From NCBI RefSeq assembly GCF_014203355.1, contig NZ_JACHIR010000001.1, forward strand, positions 6,822,038-6,886,037: a stretch of DNA of 64,000 nt, in the 5' to 3' direction. The DNA comes from Kutzneria kofuensis (lineage in GTDB: Bacteria; Actinomycetota; Actinomycetes; Mycobacteriales; Pseudonocardiaceae). Below, piece after piece: positions 1-14,596 of the stretch. The notes beneath the pieces are model-generated. The model did no database searches. It was not told the DNA's origin and was given only the letters and a program-made list of their open reading frames with translations. How positions within the stretch are numbered: position 1 is the stretch's first letter; each line of letters starts with the position of its first letter. The position numbers and the translations under genes are program-made.

Positions 1-2
1 CT

Positions 3-3000
3 ACCGGGCACACCACGCCGGTGATTCCCCTTGTGCTGTCGGCGAAGACGGCCGCCAGCCTGCCGGACCAGGCCGAGAAGCTGCGTGGCTTCCTGGCCAC
101 CGGCGTCGACTTGTTCGACACCGGCTTCTCGCTGGCCACGACCCGGGCCCAGTTGGAGCACCGCGCCTTGGTGCTGGCCAACGACCGCGAGTCGGCGCTG
201 AGCGCTCTCACGGCCCTGGCCAACGGCGAGGAGTCGCCGAACGTCGTGCGTGGCGCCAAGACCGACGGTCAGACGGCGTTCCTGTTCACCGGCCAGGGCT
301 CACAGCGGATCGGCATGGGACGGGAGCTGTACGAGGCCTATCCGGCGTTCGCCCAGGCCTGGGACGAGGTCGTGGCGCGGCTGGACCCCGAGCTGTCCAC
401 CATCGTCTGGGGTTCCGACCCGGAGGCCCTCAACCAGACCGGCTATGCCCAGCCCGCGCTGTTCGCCCTCGAAGTTGCACTGTACCGTTTAGTTCAGTCC
501 TGGGGTGTCCGTCCCGACTTCCTCGCCGGCCACTCCATCGGCGAGCTGGCCGCCGCGCACGTCTCCGGCGTCCTGTCGCTGGAAGACGCCTGCAAGCTCG
601 TGTCGGCGCGAGGGCGGTTGATGCAGGCCCTGCCGGCCGGCGGCGCGATGGTGGCCATCCAGGCCACCGAGGAGGAGATCACCCTCCGCGACGGCGTCGG
701 CATCGCGGCGGTCAACGGTCCCACCTCGGTGGTGATCTCCGGTGACGAAGAGGCCGTGCTGGCGATCAGGGCGGAGTTCGAGGCCCTGGGCCGGAAGACG
801 ACCCGGCTCAAGGTCTCGCACGCCTTCCACTCGCCGCTGATGGAGCCGATGCTCGACGAGTTCCGCAAGGTGGCCGAGAGCCTGACCTACGGCACGCCGA
901 CGATTCCGGTCGTCACGACCTCGGCCGGCGGCGGGCAGTGGAGCGAGCCGGAGTACTGGGTCGACCACGTGCGCGAGGCGGTCCGCTTCTGCGACGCCGT
1001 CCGCTCACTGGAGGCCCAGGGCGTGACCAAGTACCTGGAGATCGGCCCCGACGGCGTGCTGACCGGCATGGCCCAGGGCTGCCTGACCCGGGACGACGAC
1101 GTGTTCGGCGCAGGCAAGGCGGTGTTGCTCGCATCGCTGCGCAAGGACCGGCCGGAGGCGCACACGCTGCTCGCGGCGGTCGGCCTCGACCTCGACGGCA
1201 AGGCGTTCTTCGCCGGCGGCCGGCGGGTGGACCTGCCGACCTACGCGTTCCAGAAGCGCCGGTACTGGCTCGACATGCAGGCGGCGAGCGTCGAGGACGC
1301 CGCCGGCCTGGGCCAGGTGGCCGCGCAGCACCCGCTGCTGGCCGCGGTCGTGCAGTCCCCGGAGACCGGCGGCGTCACGCTCACCACGCGCCTGTCCATC
1401 GACACCCACCCGTGGCTGGCCGACCACGACGTGCTCGGCACGGTCATCCTGCCCGGCACCGCGTACGTCGAGTTGGCCGTCCGCGCCGGCGAGGAGGTCG
1501 GTTGCGACACCGTCGAGGAACTGACCATCGAGGCCCTGATGCCGCTGCCCCCGCGCGGCGAAGGCCTTGCCGTGCAGACGGTTGTCGGCCCCGAGGACAA
1601 GCACGGCGCCCGCACGCTGGCCATCTACTCGCGGCCGGAGAACGCCGAGACCGGCTGGACCCGGCACGCGTCCGGCGTGCTGACCGCGGAGAACAAGCCG
1701 GCCCCGACGCCGGAGGCGTTCAACGTCGGCCTGCGCGAGTGGCCGCCGGCCGGCGCCGAGGCGGTCGACATCAGCGGCGTCTACGACTACCTGGCCGGCC
1801 AGGGCTACATCTACGGCCCGATGTTCCGCGGCCTGCGCGGGATCTGGCTGCGGGGCGAGGAAACCTTCGTCGAGGTCGCGCTGCCCGAGGAGGCCAAGGC
1901 CGACGCCGCCGAGTTCTTCCTGCACCCGGGCATCCTGGACTCCGCGCTGAGCGCCACCGACTTCATGGCCGGCCGCAAGCCGCAGGACGTCGGCGGCACC
2001 CAGCTGCCGTTCGCGTGGACCGGCGTCACGATTCACTCCGTCGGCGCGAACCGGCTGCGCGGCCGGGTCGTCTACACCGGCGGCTCCGACGCGGTGCGGC
2101 TGGAACTGGCCGACCCGATGGGCACTCCGGTGGCCACCATCCGGTCGCTGGTGGTCCGCCCGGTGACCGCCGACAAGGTCAACGCCGCCGCGTCGGCAGG
2201 ATCCGGCCTGCTGGATTCTGTATACAGGATTGCCTGGAATCAGATGCCGTTGGGCAGCCTGCACACCGCTGCCCGCGGCGATTGGGCCACCGTGTCCGGC
2301 GCCGCCGACGTCCAGGCGCTGACCACCGTGCCGGAGGTCGCGCTGCTTCCCGTTGTCACCACCGGAGACGGCGTCACCGAGCAGGTGCGGGAGGTCGTGG
2401 ACGGCGTGCTGGCAACGCTTCGGGCGTGGCTGGCCGACGCCCGGTTCTCGGACTCCAAGCTGCTGGTGATCACCCGCAACGCGGTCACCACCGCCGACGG
2501 CGAGGACGTCGACGTGGCACAGGCGCCGATCTGGGGCCTGCTGCGGTCCGCGCAGGAGGAGAACCCGGGCCGGTTCGTGCTCGTCGACTCCGACGGCTCG
2601 GAGGACCTGCTGCCGGCGGTCATCGCCTCCGGCGAGCCGGCGGTTGCCTTGCGGGGCAGCGGGGTCAAGGTGCCGCGGTTCGCCCGCGTGTCGCCGAGCC
2701 CGGCCGGCACCCCGCGGCTCGACCCGGACGGCACGGTCCTGATCACCGGCGGCACCAGCGGCCTCGGCGCGGTCTTCGCCCGGCACCTGGTGTCCTCACA
2801 GGGAATCAAGCACCTGCTGCTGACCAGCCGCCGCGGCATCGAGGCCCCTGGCGCGGCCGACCTGCAGGCGGAACTGACCGCGCTCGGCGCTGACGTGAAG
2901 ATCGCCGCCTGCGACGTGTCGGACCGCGATGCGCTGGCCAAGCTCCTGAGCACCGTCGAGCACCCGCTGACCGGCGTTCTGCACGCGGCCGGCGTGATGG

Positions 3001-4028
3001 ACAACGCGATGATCACCGGCCTCACACCGGAGCAGATCGACAACGTGTTGCGGCCCAAGGTGGACGCGGCGTGGCACCTGCACGAGCTGACCAGGGACCT
3101 GCCGCTGGCCCAGTTCGTGCTGTTCTCCTCCTGCGCCGGTCTGATCATCGGCGCCGGCCAGGGCAACTACGCCGCGGCCAACCGGTTCGTGGACGGCCTC
3201 GCCGCCCACCGCCGGGCCGCCGGCCTGCCCGCCACCTCGCTGGGCTTCGGCCCCTGGGCCACCGACACGGGCATGAGCGGCGGCGCGGCGGACAGCGACG
3301 TGGGCCGGATGGCCCGGCTGGGCATCCAGGTCATGTCCACCGAGAACGGTCTGCGGCTGTTCGACGAGGCGATGACCGTCGACGAGCCGATCCTGGCTCC
3401 GATCGTGCTGGCGGCGGCGGAGTCCGGCAGCGAGATTCCCTTGCTGCTCAAGGACGTGCTGAAGGCGCCGGCCCGCAAGCCGGCCCGCGCCGTCGCGGCC
3501 GACGCGCCGGCCGAGCCGGAGGAGGGGCCGTCGTTGGAGCGGCGGCTGGCCGGGCTGAGCGAGAGCGAGCGCGACCGGGTGCTGCTCGACCTGGTCCGCA
3601 CGCACGTGGCGGTGGTCCGCCACGACGACCCGTACGCCATCGACGTCACCAAGGGCTTCACCGAGCTGGGCCTGGACTCGCTGGCCGCGATCGAGCTGCG
3701 CAACCGGTTGCAGGCGGCGACCGACCTGCGGCTGCCGGCGACCCTGATGTTCGACTACCCGAACCCGGTGTCGCTGGCCAGGTTCCTGCTCGAGGAGCTG
3801 CTGCCGGCCATCGGCGAGGCCCCCGCCGAGCAGGAGCGGTCCGACGACGAGATCCAGCGCGCGGTGGCGGCCATCCCGGTGGCGAAGCTGCGAGAGGCCG
3901 GAATCCTGGCCCAGCTGCTTGAACTGGCCGGTTCGGTACAGGTCGAGGCCACCGACGACCAGAGCGAAGCGATCAAGAACATGGACATCGACGACCTCGT
4001 GGCGGCCGCCCTCGCGGCCGACAACTGA
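3..4028 (+). CDS. Type I polyketide synthase, 5'-truncated by the window (AT-DH-KR-ACP plus C-terminal docking)
   Basis: The reading frame is open through the left edge, so the gene (and presumably its KS) continues upstream; the GTG at 21 lies inside the KS-AT linker and is not a real start. Counting codons from 21: AT with GHSIGE (Ser172) and HAFH (267-270), which are malonyl-type motifs; DH with the HxxxGxxxxP motif at His469; KR with GGTSGLG near 911 and active-site Tyr1050; ACP with LGLDSL (phosphopantetheine Ser1220). The last about 80 residues end in a [11 protein letters not shown] motif typical of class 1 C-terminal docking domains. The second DH motif reads LDSALS, with Ser where Gln or His is usual. 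The KR has MDN in place of the B-type LDD. A rare TTA leucine codon lies at 489-491. It should extend a chain by one acetate unit and reduce it to an alkene, then pass it to the next protein. Confidence 0.95.
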   Translation, partial: TGHTTPVIPLVLSAKTAASLPDQAEKLRGFLATGVDLFDTGFSLATTRAQLEHRALVLANDRESALSALTALANGEESPNVVRGAKTDGQTAFLFTGQGSQRIGMGRELYEAYPAFAQAWDEVVARLDPELSTIVWGSDPEALNQTGYAQPALFALEVALYRLVQSWGVRPDFLAGHSIGELAAAHVSGVLSLEDACKLVSARGRLMQALPAGGAMVAIQATEEEITLRDGVGIAAVNGPTSVVISGDEEAVLAIRAEFEALGRKTTRLKVSHAFHSPLMEPMLDEFRKVAESLTYGTPTIPVVTTSAGGGQWSEPEYWVDHVREAVRFCDAVRSLEAQGVTKYLEIGPDGVLTGMAQGCLTRDDDVFGAGKAVLLASLRKDRPEAHTLLAAVGLDLDGKAFFAGGRRVDLPTYAFQKRRYWLDMQAASVEDAAGLGQVAAQHPLLAAVVQSPETGGVTLTTRLSIDTHPWLADHDVLGTVILPGTAYVELAVRAGEEVGCDTVEELTIEALMPLPPRGEGLAVQTVVGPEDKHGARTLAIYSRPENAETGWTRHASGVLTAENKPAPTPEAFNVGLREWPPAGAEAVDISGVYDYLAGQGYIYGPMFRGLRGIWLRGEETFVEVALPEEAKADAAEFFLHPGILDSALSATDFMAGRKPQDVGGTQLPFAWTGVTIHSVGANRLRGRVVYTGGSDAVRLELADPMGTPVATIRSLVVRPVTADKVNAAASAGSGLLDSVYRIAWNQMPLGSLHTAARGDWATVSGAADVQALTTVPEVALLPVVTTGDGVTEQVREVVDGVLATLRAWLADARFSDSKLLVITRNAVTTADGEDVDVAQAPIWGLLRSAQEENPGRFVLVDSDGSEDLLPAVIASGEPAVALRGSGVKVPRFARVSPSPAGTPRLDPDGTVLITGGTSGLGAVFARHLVSSQGIKHLLLTSRRGIEAPGAADLQAELTALGADVKIAACDVSDRDALAKLLSTVEHPLTGVLHAAGVMDNAMITGLTPEQIDNVLRPKVDAAWHLHELTRDLPLAQFVLFSSCAGLIIGAGQGNYAAANRFVDGLAAHRRAAGLPATSLGFGPWATDTGMSGGAADSDVGRMARLGIQVMSTENGLRLFDEAMTVDEPILAPIVLAAAESGSEIPLLLKDVLKAPARKPARAVAADAPAEPEEGPSLERRLAGLSESERDRVLLDLVRTHVAVVRHDDPYAIDVTKGFTELGLDSLAAIELRNRLQAATDLRLPATLMFDYPNPVSLARFLLEELLPAIGEAPAEQERSDDEIQRAVAAIPVAKLREAGILAQLLELAGSVQVEATDDQSEAIKNMDIDDLVAAALAADN

Positions 4029-4042
4029 CCGGGAGAACGGAC

Positions 4043-9340
<5,298 letters not shown>

Positions 9341-9424
9341 GGGGAAGTCGATGGTCCGAGGTGATGGTCGCCGCCACCCGGCCGGCGGCCGACAAGCCCG
9401 TAACACCGAGAGGACGTACCCGTC

Positions 9425-10177
9425 ATGTCAGGCGATGCCTGGATCCGCCGCTTCCACCCGGTGTCGGACGCCCCGACGCGGCTGGTCTGCTTCCCGCACG
9501 CGGGCGGCTCGGCGACCTTCTACTTCCCGGTCTCCCGCGTGCTCTCGCCGGAGATCGACGTGATCGCGATCCAGTACCCGGGCCGGCAGGACCGCCGGTC
9601 CGAGTCCTGTGTGGACTCGATCGGCGAGCTGGCGGACATCATCGCCGCTCACCTGGAACCGTTGGCGGACAAGCCGATCTCCCTGTTCGGGCACAGCATG
9701 GGCGCGATGGTGGCGTTCGAGGTGGCCCGCAGGATGGAGAAGGGCGGCACCCAGCCGCTGGCGTTGTTCGCCTCGGGGCGGCGCGCGCCGTCGTGTCACC
9801 GGGACGAGCGGGTGCACCTGGCCAGCGACGACGGCCTGATCGACGAGCTGAAGTCGTTGAGCGGCACCGACTCCGCGGTTCTGGGGGACGAGGAGATCCT
9901 GCGCATGATCCTGCCGTCGGTCCGCAGCGACTACAAGGCGGTGGAAACCTACCGGTACCAGGAGGGCCCGCTGCTCAACTGCCCGATCACCGTGCTCACC
10001 GGCGACAACGACCCGATGGTCACCGCGCGGGAGGCCCAGGCGTGGGCCAACCACACCAACGGCCGCTTCGACCTGAAGGTCTACCCGGGCGGCCACTTCT
10101 TCATCAACGACCACGCGACCGCGGCGATGCGGCTGATCCGGGCGGCCGCGGGCTCCCGGGCGGTGCTGGCCGCCTGA
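9425..10177 (+). CDS. Type II (editing) thioesterase of the polyketide synthase
   Basis: A 250-residue alpha/beta hydrolase of the GrsT/RifR type. FPHAGGSA near the start forms the oxyanion region, GHSMGAMVAFEVARR carries the nucleophile Ser91, the acid is in GDNDPMV and the histidine is in GGHFFIN. Stand-alone thioesterases of this family remove stalled or wrongly primed acyl groups from carrier proteins. The position 84 bases after the last PKS gene fits this housekeeping role. As neither visible PKS ends in a TE domain, a role in product release cannot be excluded. A GAGAGGA sequence lies just upstream of the ATG. The gene is followed by strong hairpins, so it probably ends the PKS transcript. 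Confidence 0.93.
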   Translation: MSGDAWIRRFHPVSDAPTRLVCFPHAGGSATFYFPVSRVLSPEIDVIAIQYPGRQDRRSESCVDSIGELADIIAAHLEPLADKPISLFGHSMGAMVAFEVARRMEKGGTQPLALFASGRRAPSCHRDERVHLASDDGLIDELKSLSGTDSAVLGDEEILRMILPSVRSDYKAVETYRYQEGPLLNCPITVLTGDNDPMVTAREAQAWANHTNGRFDLKVYPGGHFFINDHATAAMRLIRAAAGSRAVLAA

Positions 10178-10188
10178 CGCACGACGAC

Positions 10189-10224
10189 GCCGCCGGCCCG
10201 GGACCGTCATCCCGGGCCGGCGGC
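10189..10224 (+). terminator. Strong hairpin terminator after the thioesterase gene
   Basis: A perfect 15-bp GC stem (10189-10203 with 10210-10224) closes a 6-base loop, 12 bases past the thioesterase stop. There is no T-run, as is common in actinomycetes. It is the first of three consecutive hairpins. Confidence 0.8.
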
Positions 10225-10264
10225 ACCGGAGAAAGCACCGTCGGCCTGGGACCGTCATCCCGGG
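10200..10264 (+). repeat. Two-copy tandem repeat between the thioesterase and the PqqD-like gene
   Basis: The 17-base unit GGGACCGTCATCCCGGG occurs at 10200-10216 and exactly again at 10248-10264, a 48-base period with similar flanks. Each copy can fold. The first copy lies within the perfect hairpin and the second forms a weaker one. Confidence 0.75.
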
Positions 10265-10289
10265 TCGGCGGCGTCGGAGGAAATGAGAA

Positions 10290-10317
10290 CGGCCGGTCCG
10301 GCTACCCGGACCGGCCG
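10290..10317 (+). terminator. Third hairpin before the PqqD-like gene
   Basis: A perfect 12-bp stem (10290-10301 with 10306-10317) has a 4-base loop CTAC. It lies about 110 bases before the next start codon, so it could be a terminator or a leader structure of the small gene. Confidence 0.6.
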
Positions 10318-10425
10318 ACAATCCTGTGTCCGCAAACCAACCAATCGGCCACCTGCTTGGAGAAAGCCGGGACTCGCCACGCACCCCGGCAGGACAGCGA
10401 GGTCACCGGAGAGAACCTGAGTGGG

Positions 10426-10701
10426 GTGCACGTGCCTGTGAAACCGACTGCCGGCGTGACTGCCGCGCTGCTCAACGACGGGCAGCTGGAACTGGTCTCG
10501 TCCGCGACGGGCATCAGATTCCGCTGCGACACCGTGGGCACGGCGATGTGGATCGCCCTGCGACAGCACGGGGGCGATGTGGAAACGGCCGCCAGAACCC
10601 TGGCGGGGGCGTGGGAATCCGATCCCACCAACATCAAGGCCGACCTGGACGTCTGGGTCGACGAGCTCTGCGACGCCGGGATCGTCGGCGCCACACCGTA
10701 G
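10426..10701 (+). CDS. PqqD-like small protein (RiPP-recognition-element fold)
   Basis: The product has about 91 residues. The pattern (a short first strand, VSSATGIRFRCDTVGTAMW, then helices ending DLDVWVDELCDAGIV) is that of PqqD-like proteins, whose winged-helix fold binds peptide substrates for modifying enzymes. The start is taken as GTG 10426, with GGAGAG upstream; GTG 10432 is an alternative. No radical SAM or precursor peptide gene adjoins it. The nearest such genes are those of the mycofactocin operon, which has its own PqqD-like protein (mftB). Its role beside a PKS is unknown. Recognition rests on sequence pattern alone. Confidence 0.72.
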   Translation: MHVPVKPTAGVTAALLNDGQLELVSSATGIRFRCDTVGTAMWIALRQHGGDVETAARTLAGAWESDPTNIKADLDVWVDELCDAGIVGATP

Positions 10702-10755
10702 CAGCAACACGGGACGGACCGGGCACCGACCACGAGTGCCCGGTCCGAGTCGTGC

Positions 10756-11604
10756 TCAGAAACCGAGCTTCACCAGGGCTCCGCCGTCCACCTTCAGCTG
10801 CAGGCCGGTGACGTAGCGGGACTCGTCCGACACCAGGTACGTGACGGCGTGCGAGACGTCCGACGGCTCCACGTACGGGATCGGCATCGCCTGGAACGCC
10901 ACGAAGCCCAGCTCCGCGTCCTCCCGGGTGGGGTTCTCCAGGTCCGGCCGGAACGTCTTGTACATCGGGGCGCTGTGCAGCATGTCGGTGTTGCAGTTGC
11001 TGGGGTGCACGGCGTTGACCCGGGTGCCGGTCCGGGCCAGCTGCAGCGCCAGCGTGTTCACGTACTCGGCCAGCGTCTGCTTGGAGAAGCTGTAGCCGGC
11101 GCCGCCGGGGCCCTCGGGGCCGTTGCCGCCGCGACCCGGGATCAGGCCGGCGGCCGAGCCGATGACCACGATGGACGAACCGTCGGCCAGGTGCGGCAGC
11201 GCGGCGTGCACGGTGTTGATCGCGCCGACCAGGTTGATGTCCAGGGTGTCGGTGAAGGCCCGCACCGGCCGGCCCTGGCCGATCGGGCTGATGCCGGCAT
11301 TGGCGATCACCGAGTCCAGCTTGCCCAGCTCGGCCACGCCCTCGGCGATGGCCGTCTTCAGCGCCGCGTAGTCGCGCACGTCGGCCTTGCGGGTGACGAT
11401 GCGGCGGCCGGTCTTCTCCACCAGCCGCGCGGTCTCCTCCAGGTCCTCGGGGGTGGCCATCGCGTACTCGGCGATCTCGACGTCCTCGCACAGGTCGATC
11501 GCGATGATGTCGGCGCCCTCCTCGGCCAGCCGCACGGCGTGGCTGCGGCCCTGCCCGCGAGCCGCGCCGGTGATCGCCACGACCTTGTCCGTTACCCGGC
11601 CCAT
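10756..11604 (-). CDS. Mycofactocin-coupled SDR family oxidoreductase
   Basis: A 282-residue short-chain dehydrogenase with an N-terminal ITGAARGQGRSHAVRLAEEG nucleotide-binding motif, NAGIS, and a catalytic YSFSK. After the second strand (IDLCEDVEIAEYAMATPEDLEETARLVEKTGRR) it has the extra segment typical of the SDR subfamily found only in mycofactocin-producing bacteria. In these enzymes the nicotinamide is bound so tightly that it must be re-oxidised by mycofactocin rather than exchanged. The ATG at 11604 follows GGGAGGG with good spacing. It faces away from the VOC gene. The mycofactocin operon begins 3 kb away, which supports the assignment. The substrate, probably an alcohol, is unknown. 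Confidence 0.9.
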   Translation of the reverse strand: MGRVTDKVVAITGAARGQGRSHAVRLAEEGADIIAIDLCEDVEIAEYAMATPEDLEETARLVEKTGRRIVTRKADVRDYAALKTAIAEGVAELGKLDSVIANAGISPIGQGRPVRAFTDTLDINLVGAINTVHAALPHLADGSSIVVIGSAAGLIPGRGGNGPEGPGGAGYSFSKQTLAEYVNTLALQLARTGTRVNAVHPSNCNTDMLHSAPMYKTFRPDLENPTREDAELGFVAFQAMPIPYVEPSDVSHAVTYLVSDESRYVTGLQLKVDGGALVKLGF

Positions 11605-11862
11605 CAGGCCCTCCCACTGGTTTTGTTTGTCGACAGCCGGAATTGATTGTCGGTCGTGACCCGTACGGACCCCAACCCCCCTTAGTGAAGCGACCAGTCT
11701 CATTAGGGGGATGACACCAGGGGTTGTTCCGTGCCCACGTAGCGTAGTATTCGGGCTCATCTATTTACGGGTCAACTAGGGGTGTGAAAGGGTTCCCACG
11801 GCGGTTACCGTGATCGGCAGGTCCTATCTGAAGTCCGCCGTCCCATTTCGTGAGGAGCGCAC
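11605..11862. promoter_or_regulatory. Divergent promoter region between the SDR and the VOC gene
   Basis: This 258-base gap must hold both promoters. An imperfect inverted repeat (CCCCCCTTAGTGA at 11676-11688 against TCATTAGGGGG at 11700-11710) lies in its left half. A TAGTAT hexamer near 11745 could be a -10 element for the VOC gene. No clear -35 was seen. Confidence 0.4.
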
Positions 11863-12294
11863 ATGGGCACCCGGCCACCGATTCTCGTTGACACGCTGCA
11901 CACGCGGCTGCTGGTCACCAAGTACGTCGAATGCTTCCGCTTCTACAACGCTGTGCTGCCCGAGCTGACCGGCGCCAAGCTGGCCAAGGGCGACGAGCAG
12001 TGGCCCTACGCCCGCTTCGACGTCGAGTTCCAGAAGCCGTACCTGGCCCTGATGAACCGCCAGGTCATGACCCCCGAGGCCGGCACGGTCGAGCTGTCCC
12101 GCGCGGCCGGCGACGCCAGTCTGCTGTGCTTCCGGGTGGCCGATGTCGACGCCGCTCAGGAGGTCTGCCTGGCCGCGGGCGCGACCGTCGTGCAGCCGGC
12201 CGCGGACGTCCCGGAATGGGGCGAGGACACGCGCATCGCACTGCTCCGCGACCCCGACGGCAACCTCATCGAGCTGCAGTCCTCCCCGGACTAG
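11863..12294 (+). CDS. VOC (glyoxalase/bleomycin-resistance fold) family protein
   Basis: A 143-residue protein with the two beta-alpha-beta-beta-beta halves of the vicinal oxygen chelate fold. It opens with LHTRLLVTKYVECFRFYNAVL, and the second half ends in LLRDPDGNLIELQSS, whose final Glu is the usual metal ligand. The start ATG follows GAGGAG by five bases. VOC proteins bind a divalent metal or sequester small molecules, but nothing here identifies the substrate. It sits between a mycofactocin SDR and a P450 operon, and two strong hairpins separate it from the converging ferredoxin gene. Confidence 0.85.
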   Translation: MGTRPPILVDTLHTRLLVTKYVECFRFYNAVLPELTGAKLAKGDEQWPYARFDVEFQKPYLALMNRQVMTPEAGTVELSRAAGDASLLCFRVADVDAAQEVCLAAGATVVQPAADVPEWGEDTRIALLRDPDGNLIELQSSPD

Positions 12295-12318
12295 CCGGGC
12301 GTTCCGGCCCCTCACGAC

Positions 12319-12352
12319 GAATCCCCCTGACCGCGACTGGTCAGGGGGATTC
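12319..12352 (+). terminator. Hairpin terminator after the VOC gene
   Basis: A perfect 14-bp stem (12319-12332 with 12339-12352) closes a 6-base loop GCGACT and is followed by TCTGTTGT. It lies between converging genes. Confidence 0.85.
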
Positions 12353-12370
12353 TCTGTTGTGAGCCACGCG

Positions 12371-12406
12371 GAAGCCGCCCCGGCGGAATTGATCCGGGGC
12401 GGCTTC
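12371..12406 (-). terminator. Second hairpin between converging VOC and ferredoxin genes
   Basis: A perfect 13-bp stem (12371-12383 with 12394-12406) has a 10-base loop. It lies just past the ferredoxin stop and probably ends the P450-ferredoxin transcript on the minus strand. On the plus strand it is followed by a T-rich run. Confidence 0.8.
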
Positions 12407-12420
12407 TGGTGTTTTCCCTA

Positions 12421-12618
12421 CTAATCGTCCTCGACCGTCAGTGCGAACACGGGGCAGCTCGCGGCGACGTCCTCGACGGCCTTTCTGCGCTCGCTGCCCG
12501 GCCTTTCCACCAGGACGAGAACGCGACCGTCGTCCTCGTCCTGGTCGAAGATGTCCGGCAGCGTGAACGCGCACGCGCCGGAGCCGACGCAGCGCTCCCG
12601 GTCGTAGCGGATCCGCAT
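12421..12618 (-). CDS. [3Fe-4S] ferredoxin, partner of the adjacent P450
   Basis: A 65-residue ferredoxin with cluster cysteines C10, C16 and C55 in CVGSGAC...SCP. Serine at position 13, where a fourth cysteine would sit, indicates a [3Fe-4S] cluster. The acidic sequence and length match the small ferredoxins that feed electrons to actinomycete class I P450s. The start codon lies seven bases after the P450 stop, so the two are one operon. No ferredoxin reductase gene is near, so a general one is presumably used. Confidence 0.95.
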   Translation of the reverse strand: MRIRYDRERCVGSGACAFTLPDIFDQDEDDGRVLVLVERPGSERRKAVEDVAASCPVFALTVEDD

Positions 12619-12625
12619 GGCGGTC

Positions 12626-13861
12626 TCACCAGGTCACGGGCAGCGAGTACAGCCCGTAGATCAGCTGGTCGTGCTTGAACTCCAGCTCCTCGACCGGCGC
12701 GGCCAGCCGCAGCGTCGGAATCCGGGAGAACAGGGTGGTGAACACGACGTCCAGCTCGACCCGCACCAGGTTGGCGCCGGGGCACTGGTGGTTGCCGTGC
12801 CCGAAGGCCAGGTGTCCCTTGGCCTCGCGGTGGATGTCCAGCGCATCGGGGTTGTCGAAGAACCGGTCGTCCCGGTTGGCCGAGCCGTTCAGCGCGATGA
12901 TGCCCTCGCCGGCCCGGATCAGCACCCCGTCGATCTCGATGTCCTTGGTGGCCACGCGGGCGGTCGCCGAGTCGGAGATGCTGAGGTAGCGGAACAGCTC
13001 CTCGATGGCCTTCGGCATCAGCGACGGGTCGGCCTTGACCTGCGCCAGCTGCTCCGGGTTCTGCAGCAGCGCGACGGTGCCCAGGCCGATGATGTTGGCG
13101 GTGGTGTCGAAGCCGCCGAACAGCAGCATCCGGGCCAGCGCGACGAGGTCGTTGTGCTCCAGCTCGCCGGTCTCGTTGTTCTTGGCGATGACCCGGCTGA
13201 GCACGTCGTCGCCGGGATTCTCGGTCTTGGCGGCGACCAGGCCCTGCAGGTGCATCTCCATCTCGTACTGGGCCGCGCCCATCTCCTCCGGGGTGATGTC
13301 CCGGTTGACCATCTGCTCGGCGTAGCGGCGGAAGAAGCCGACGTTCTCCCCGGACACGCCGATCAGCTCGCAGAACACCAGCGACGGCACCGGCACGGCC
13401 AGCTCCTGGATCAGGTCGACCGGGCCGCCCTTCGCCAGCATCGCGGTGATGTGCTGGTCGGTGACCTCCTGGATGCGCGGCCGCAACGCCTGCATGCGCT
13501 TGGCCGTCAGCTCGGGGATCAACGCGCGGCGGCGCACGGTGTGGTCCGGCGGGTCCATCGCGACCAGCGGCAGCTCCAGCGTTTCCAGCACCTCCGGCGG
13601 CAGCGGCACCTGCAGCGGGTAGCCGGGCAGCTTCCAGTTGGAGCTCATGTCGGGGCTGCCCAGCACCTGCCGGACCTGGTCGTGCCGGGTGACGATCCAG
13701 ACCTGCTTGCCCGACACCCGCAGCGTCACCTTGCTGACCGACTGCTCCTCGCGCAGCCGCGCGTACTCCGGGGGCGGGCTGAGCGGACACTTGCTGCGGC
13801 TCAACGGAAACGCCGGCGGCGCCTCGACAGCGCTCGGCGCGGTGGTGACTTCGGCGGTCAT
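12626..13861 (-). CDS. Cytochrome P450
   Basis: A 411-residue soluble bacterial P450. The I-helix motif is LLFGGFDTTAN, the ExxR motif is EELFR, and the heme loop FGHGNHQCPG places the cysteine ligand at residue 360. The length and the RALIPELTAKRMQALRP region match the CYP105/CYP107-like actinomycete group. It inserts one oxygen atom into an unknown substrate with electrons from the ferredoxin behind it. The position between a PKS cluster and the mycofactocin genes leaves two options: tailoring of the polyketide, or making alcohols for the mycofactocin SDRs. The sequence does not decide between them. Confidence 0.95.
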   Translation of the reverse strand: MTAEVTTAPSAVEAPPAFPLSRSKCPLSPPPEYARLREEQSVSKVTLRVSGKQVWIVTRHDQVRQVLGSPDMSSNWKLPGYPLQVPLPPEVLETLELPLVAMDPPDHTVRRRALIPELTAKRMQALRPRIQEVTDQHITAMLAKGGPVDLIQELAVPVPSLVFCELIGVSGENVGFFRRYAEQMVNRDITPEEMGAAQYEMEMHLQGLVAAKTENPGDDVLSRVIAKNNETGELEHNDLVALARMLLFGGFDTTANIIGLGTVALLQNPEQLAQVKADPSLMPKAIEELFRYLSISDSATARVATKDIEIDGVLIRAGEGIIALNGSANRDDRFFDNPDALDIHREAKGHLAFGHGNHQCPGANLVRVELDVVFTTLFSRIPTLRLAAPVEELEFKHDQLIYGLYSLPVTW

Positions 13862-13946
13862 GGGTGCTTACCTCTCGATAGGGGCGCCTCACGGACGACA
13901 GTCCTCGCCGGAACGGTCGGCCATCGGCATCGGGGATCGCAGCCCC

Positions 13947-14582
13947 CTAGGCACCCCTAACCCGGGCCAGGGGCGGCAAAGTGAAGCCTGACGCCAGTTC
14001 TCGCAGCGCGAAGTCCAGCAGTTGCGGCAGATCCGCGTGTTCGTTGGCCAGCCACTGCTCGTGGGCGGCGATGGCGACGCCGAGCGTGGCGTACGCGATC
14101 GACTGCGGGACAAGGGAATCGGCGGGGTGGCCGAGGCGCGGGGCCACGAAGTCGGCGATCACCTGTCGCCACTGGACGTACCGGAGCGTGGAGTGCGCCT
14201 GCAGCGCCGGCACCCGCAGGATGAGAGCCATTCGCTTGCGGTGCCAGGGAATCTCGTCGGCGTCGAGCCGGTTGCACGCCACCACGGCCTGGCGGACGGC
14301 GTCCATCACCGGCAGTCCTGGCGCGCAGTCCCGTAGCCAGCAGCGCAGCCGCTCCAGCTCGCGGTCGAAGCCGCCCCACGCGATGTCGTTCTTCGACGGG
14401 AAGTAGCGGAAGAACGTGCGCCGGCTCATGCCCGCGGCGCGGGCCAGCTGGTCGACCGTGGTGGCCTCGTAGCCCTGCTCGGTGAACAACTCCAGCGCGA
14501 CATGCTCCAGGTCGAGGTGGGTGCTGACGCGCTGCCGCCCGCCGCGGCCGCAAGACTGGGTGTTTCCCCCGACCTTCGCCAT
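13947..14582 (-). CDS. mftR: Mycofactocin system TetR-type regulator MftR
   Basis: A 211-residue TetR-family repressor. Its N-terminal region, with LELFTEQGYEATTVDQLARA followed by SRRTFFRYFPSKNDIAWG, has the signature of MftR. Known MftR proteins repress the mycofactocin operon and respond to acyl-CoA in mycobacteria. ATG 14582 is preferred because GGAAG precedes it by five bases; a TTG 12 bases upstream is possible. It is divergent from mftA across 77 bases. Its length and position agree with other mft loci. Confidence 0.93.
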   Translation of the reverse strand: MAKVGGNTQSCGRGGRQRVSTHLDLEHVALELFTEQGYEATTVDQLARAAGMSRRTFFRYFPSKNDIAWGGFDRELERLRCWLRDCAPGLPVMDAVRQAVVACNRLDADEIPWHRKRMALILRVPALQAHSTLRYVQWRQVIADFVAPRLGHPADSLVPQSIAYATLGVAIAAHEQWLANEHADLPQLLDFALRELASGFTLPPLARVRGA

Positions 14583-14596
14583 GCTGTCTTCCAATC

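Noticed and set aside
938-2893. Long open frames in other frames and on the opposite strand of the PKS genes (for example 938-2893 plus, 1005-2786 minus, 5864-8518 minus)
   Set aside because: They are the usual by-product of GC-rich coding DNA. Their products are Arg/Pro/Gly-rich with no domain, and they overlap genes with clear motifs.
10284-10421. Possible RiPP precursor peptide (ATG 10284) ahead of the PqqD-like gene
   Set aside because: The 45-codon product is Arg/Pro/Thr-rich, lies across a strong hairpin, has no leader/core pattern, and no maturase gene adjoins it.
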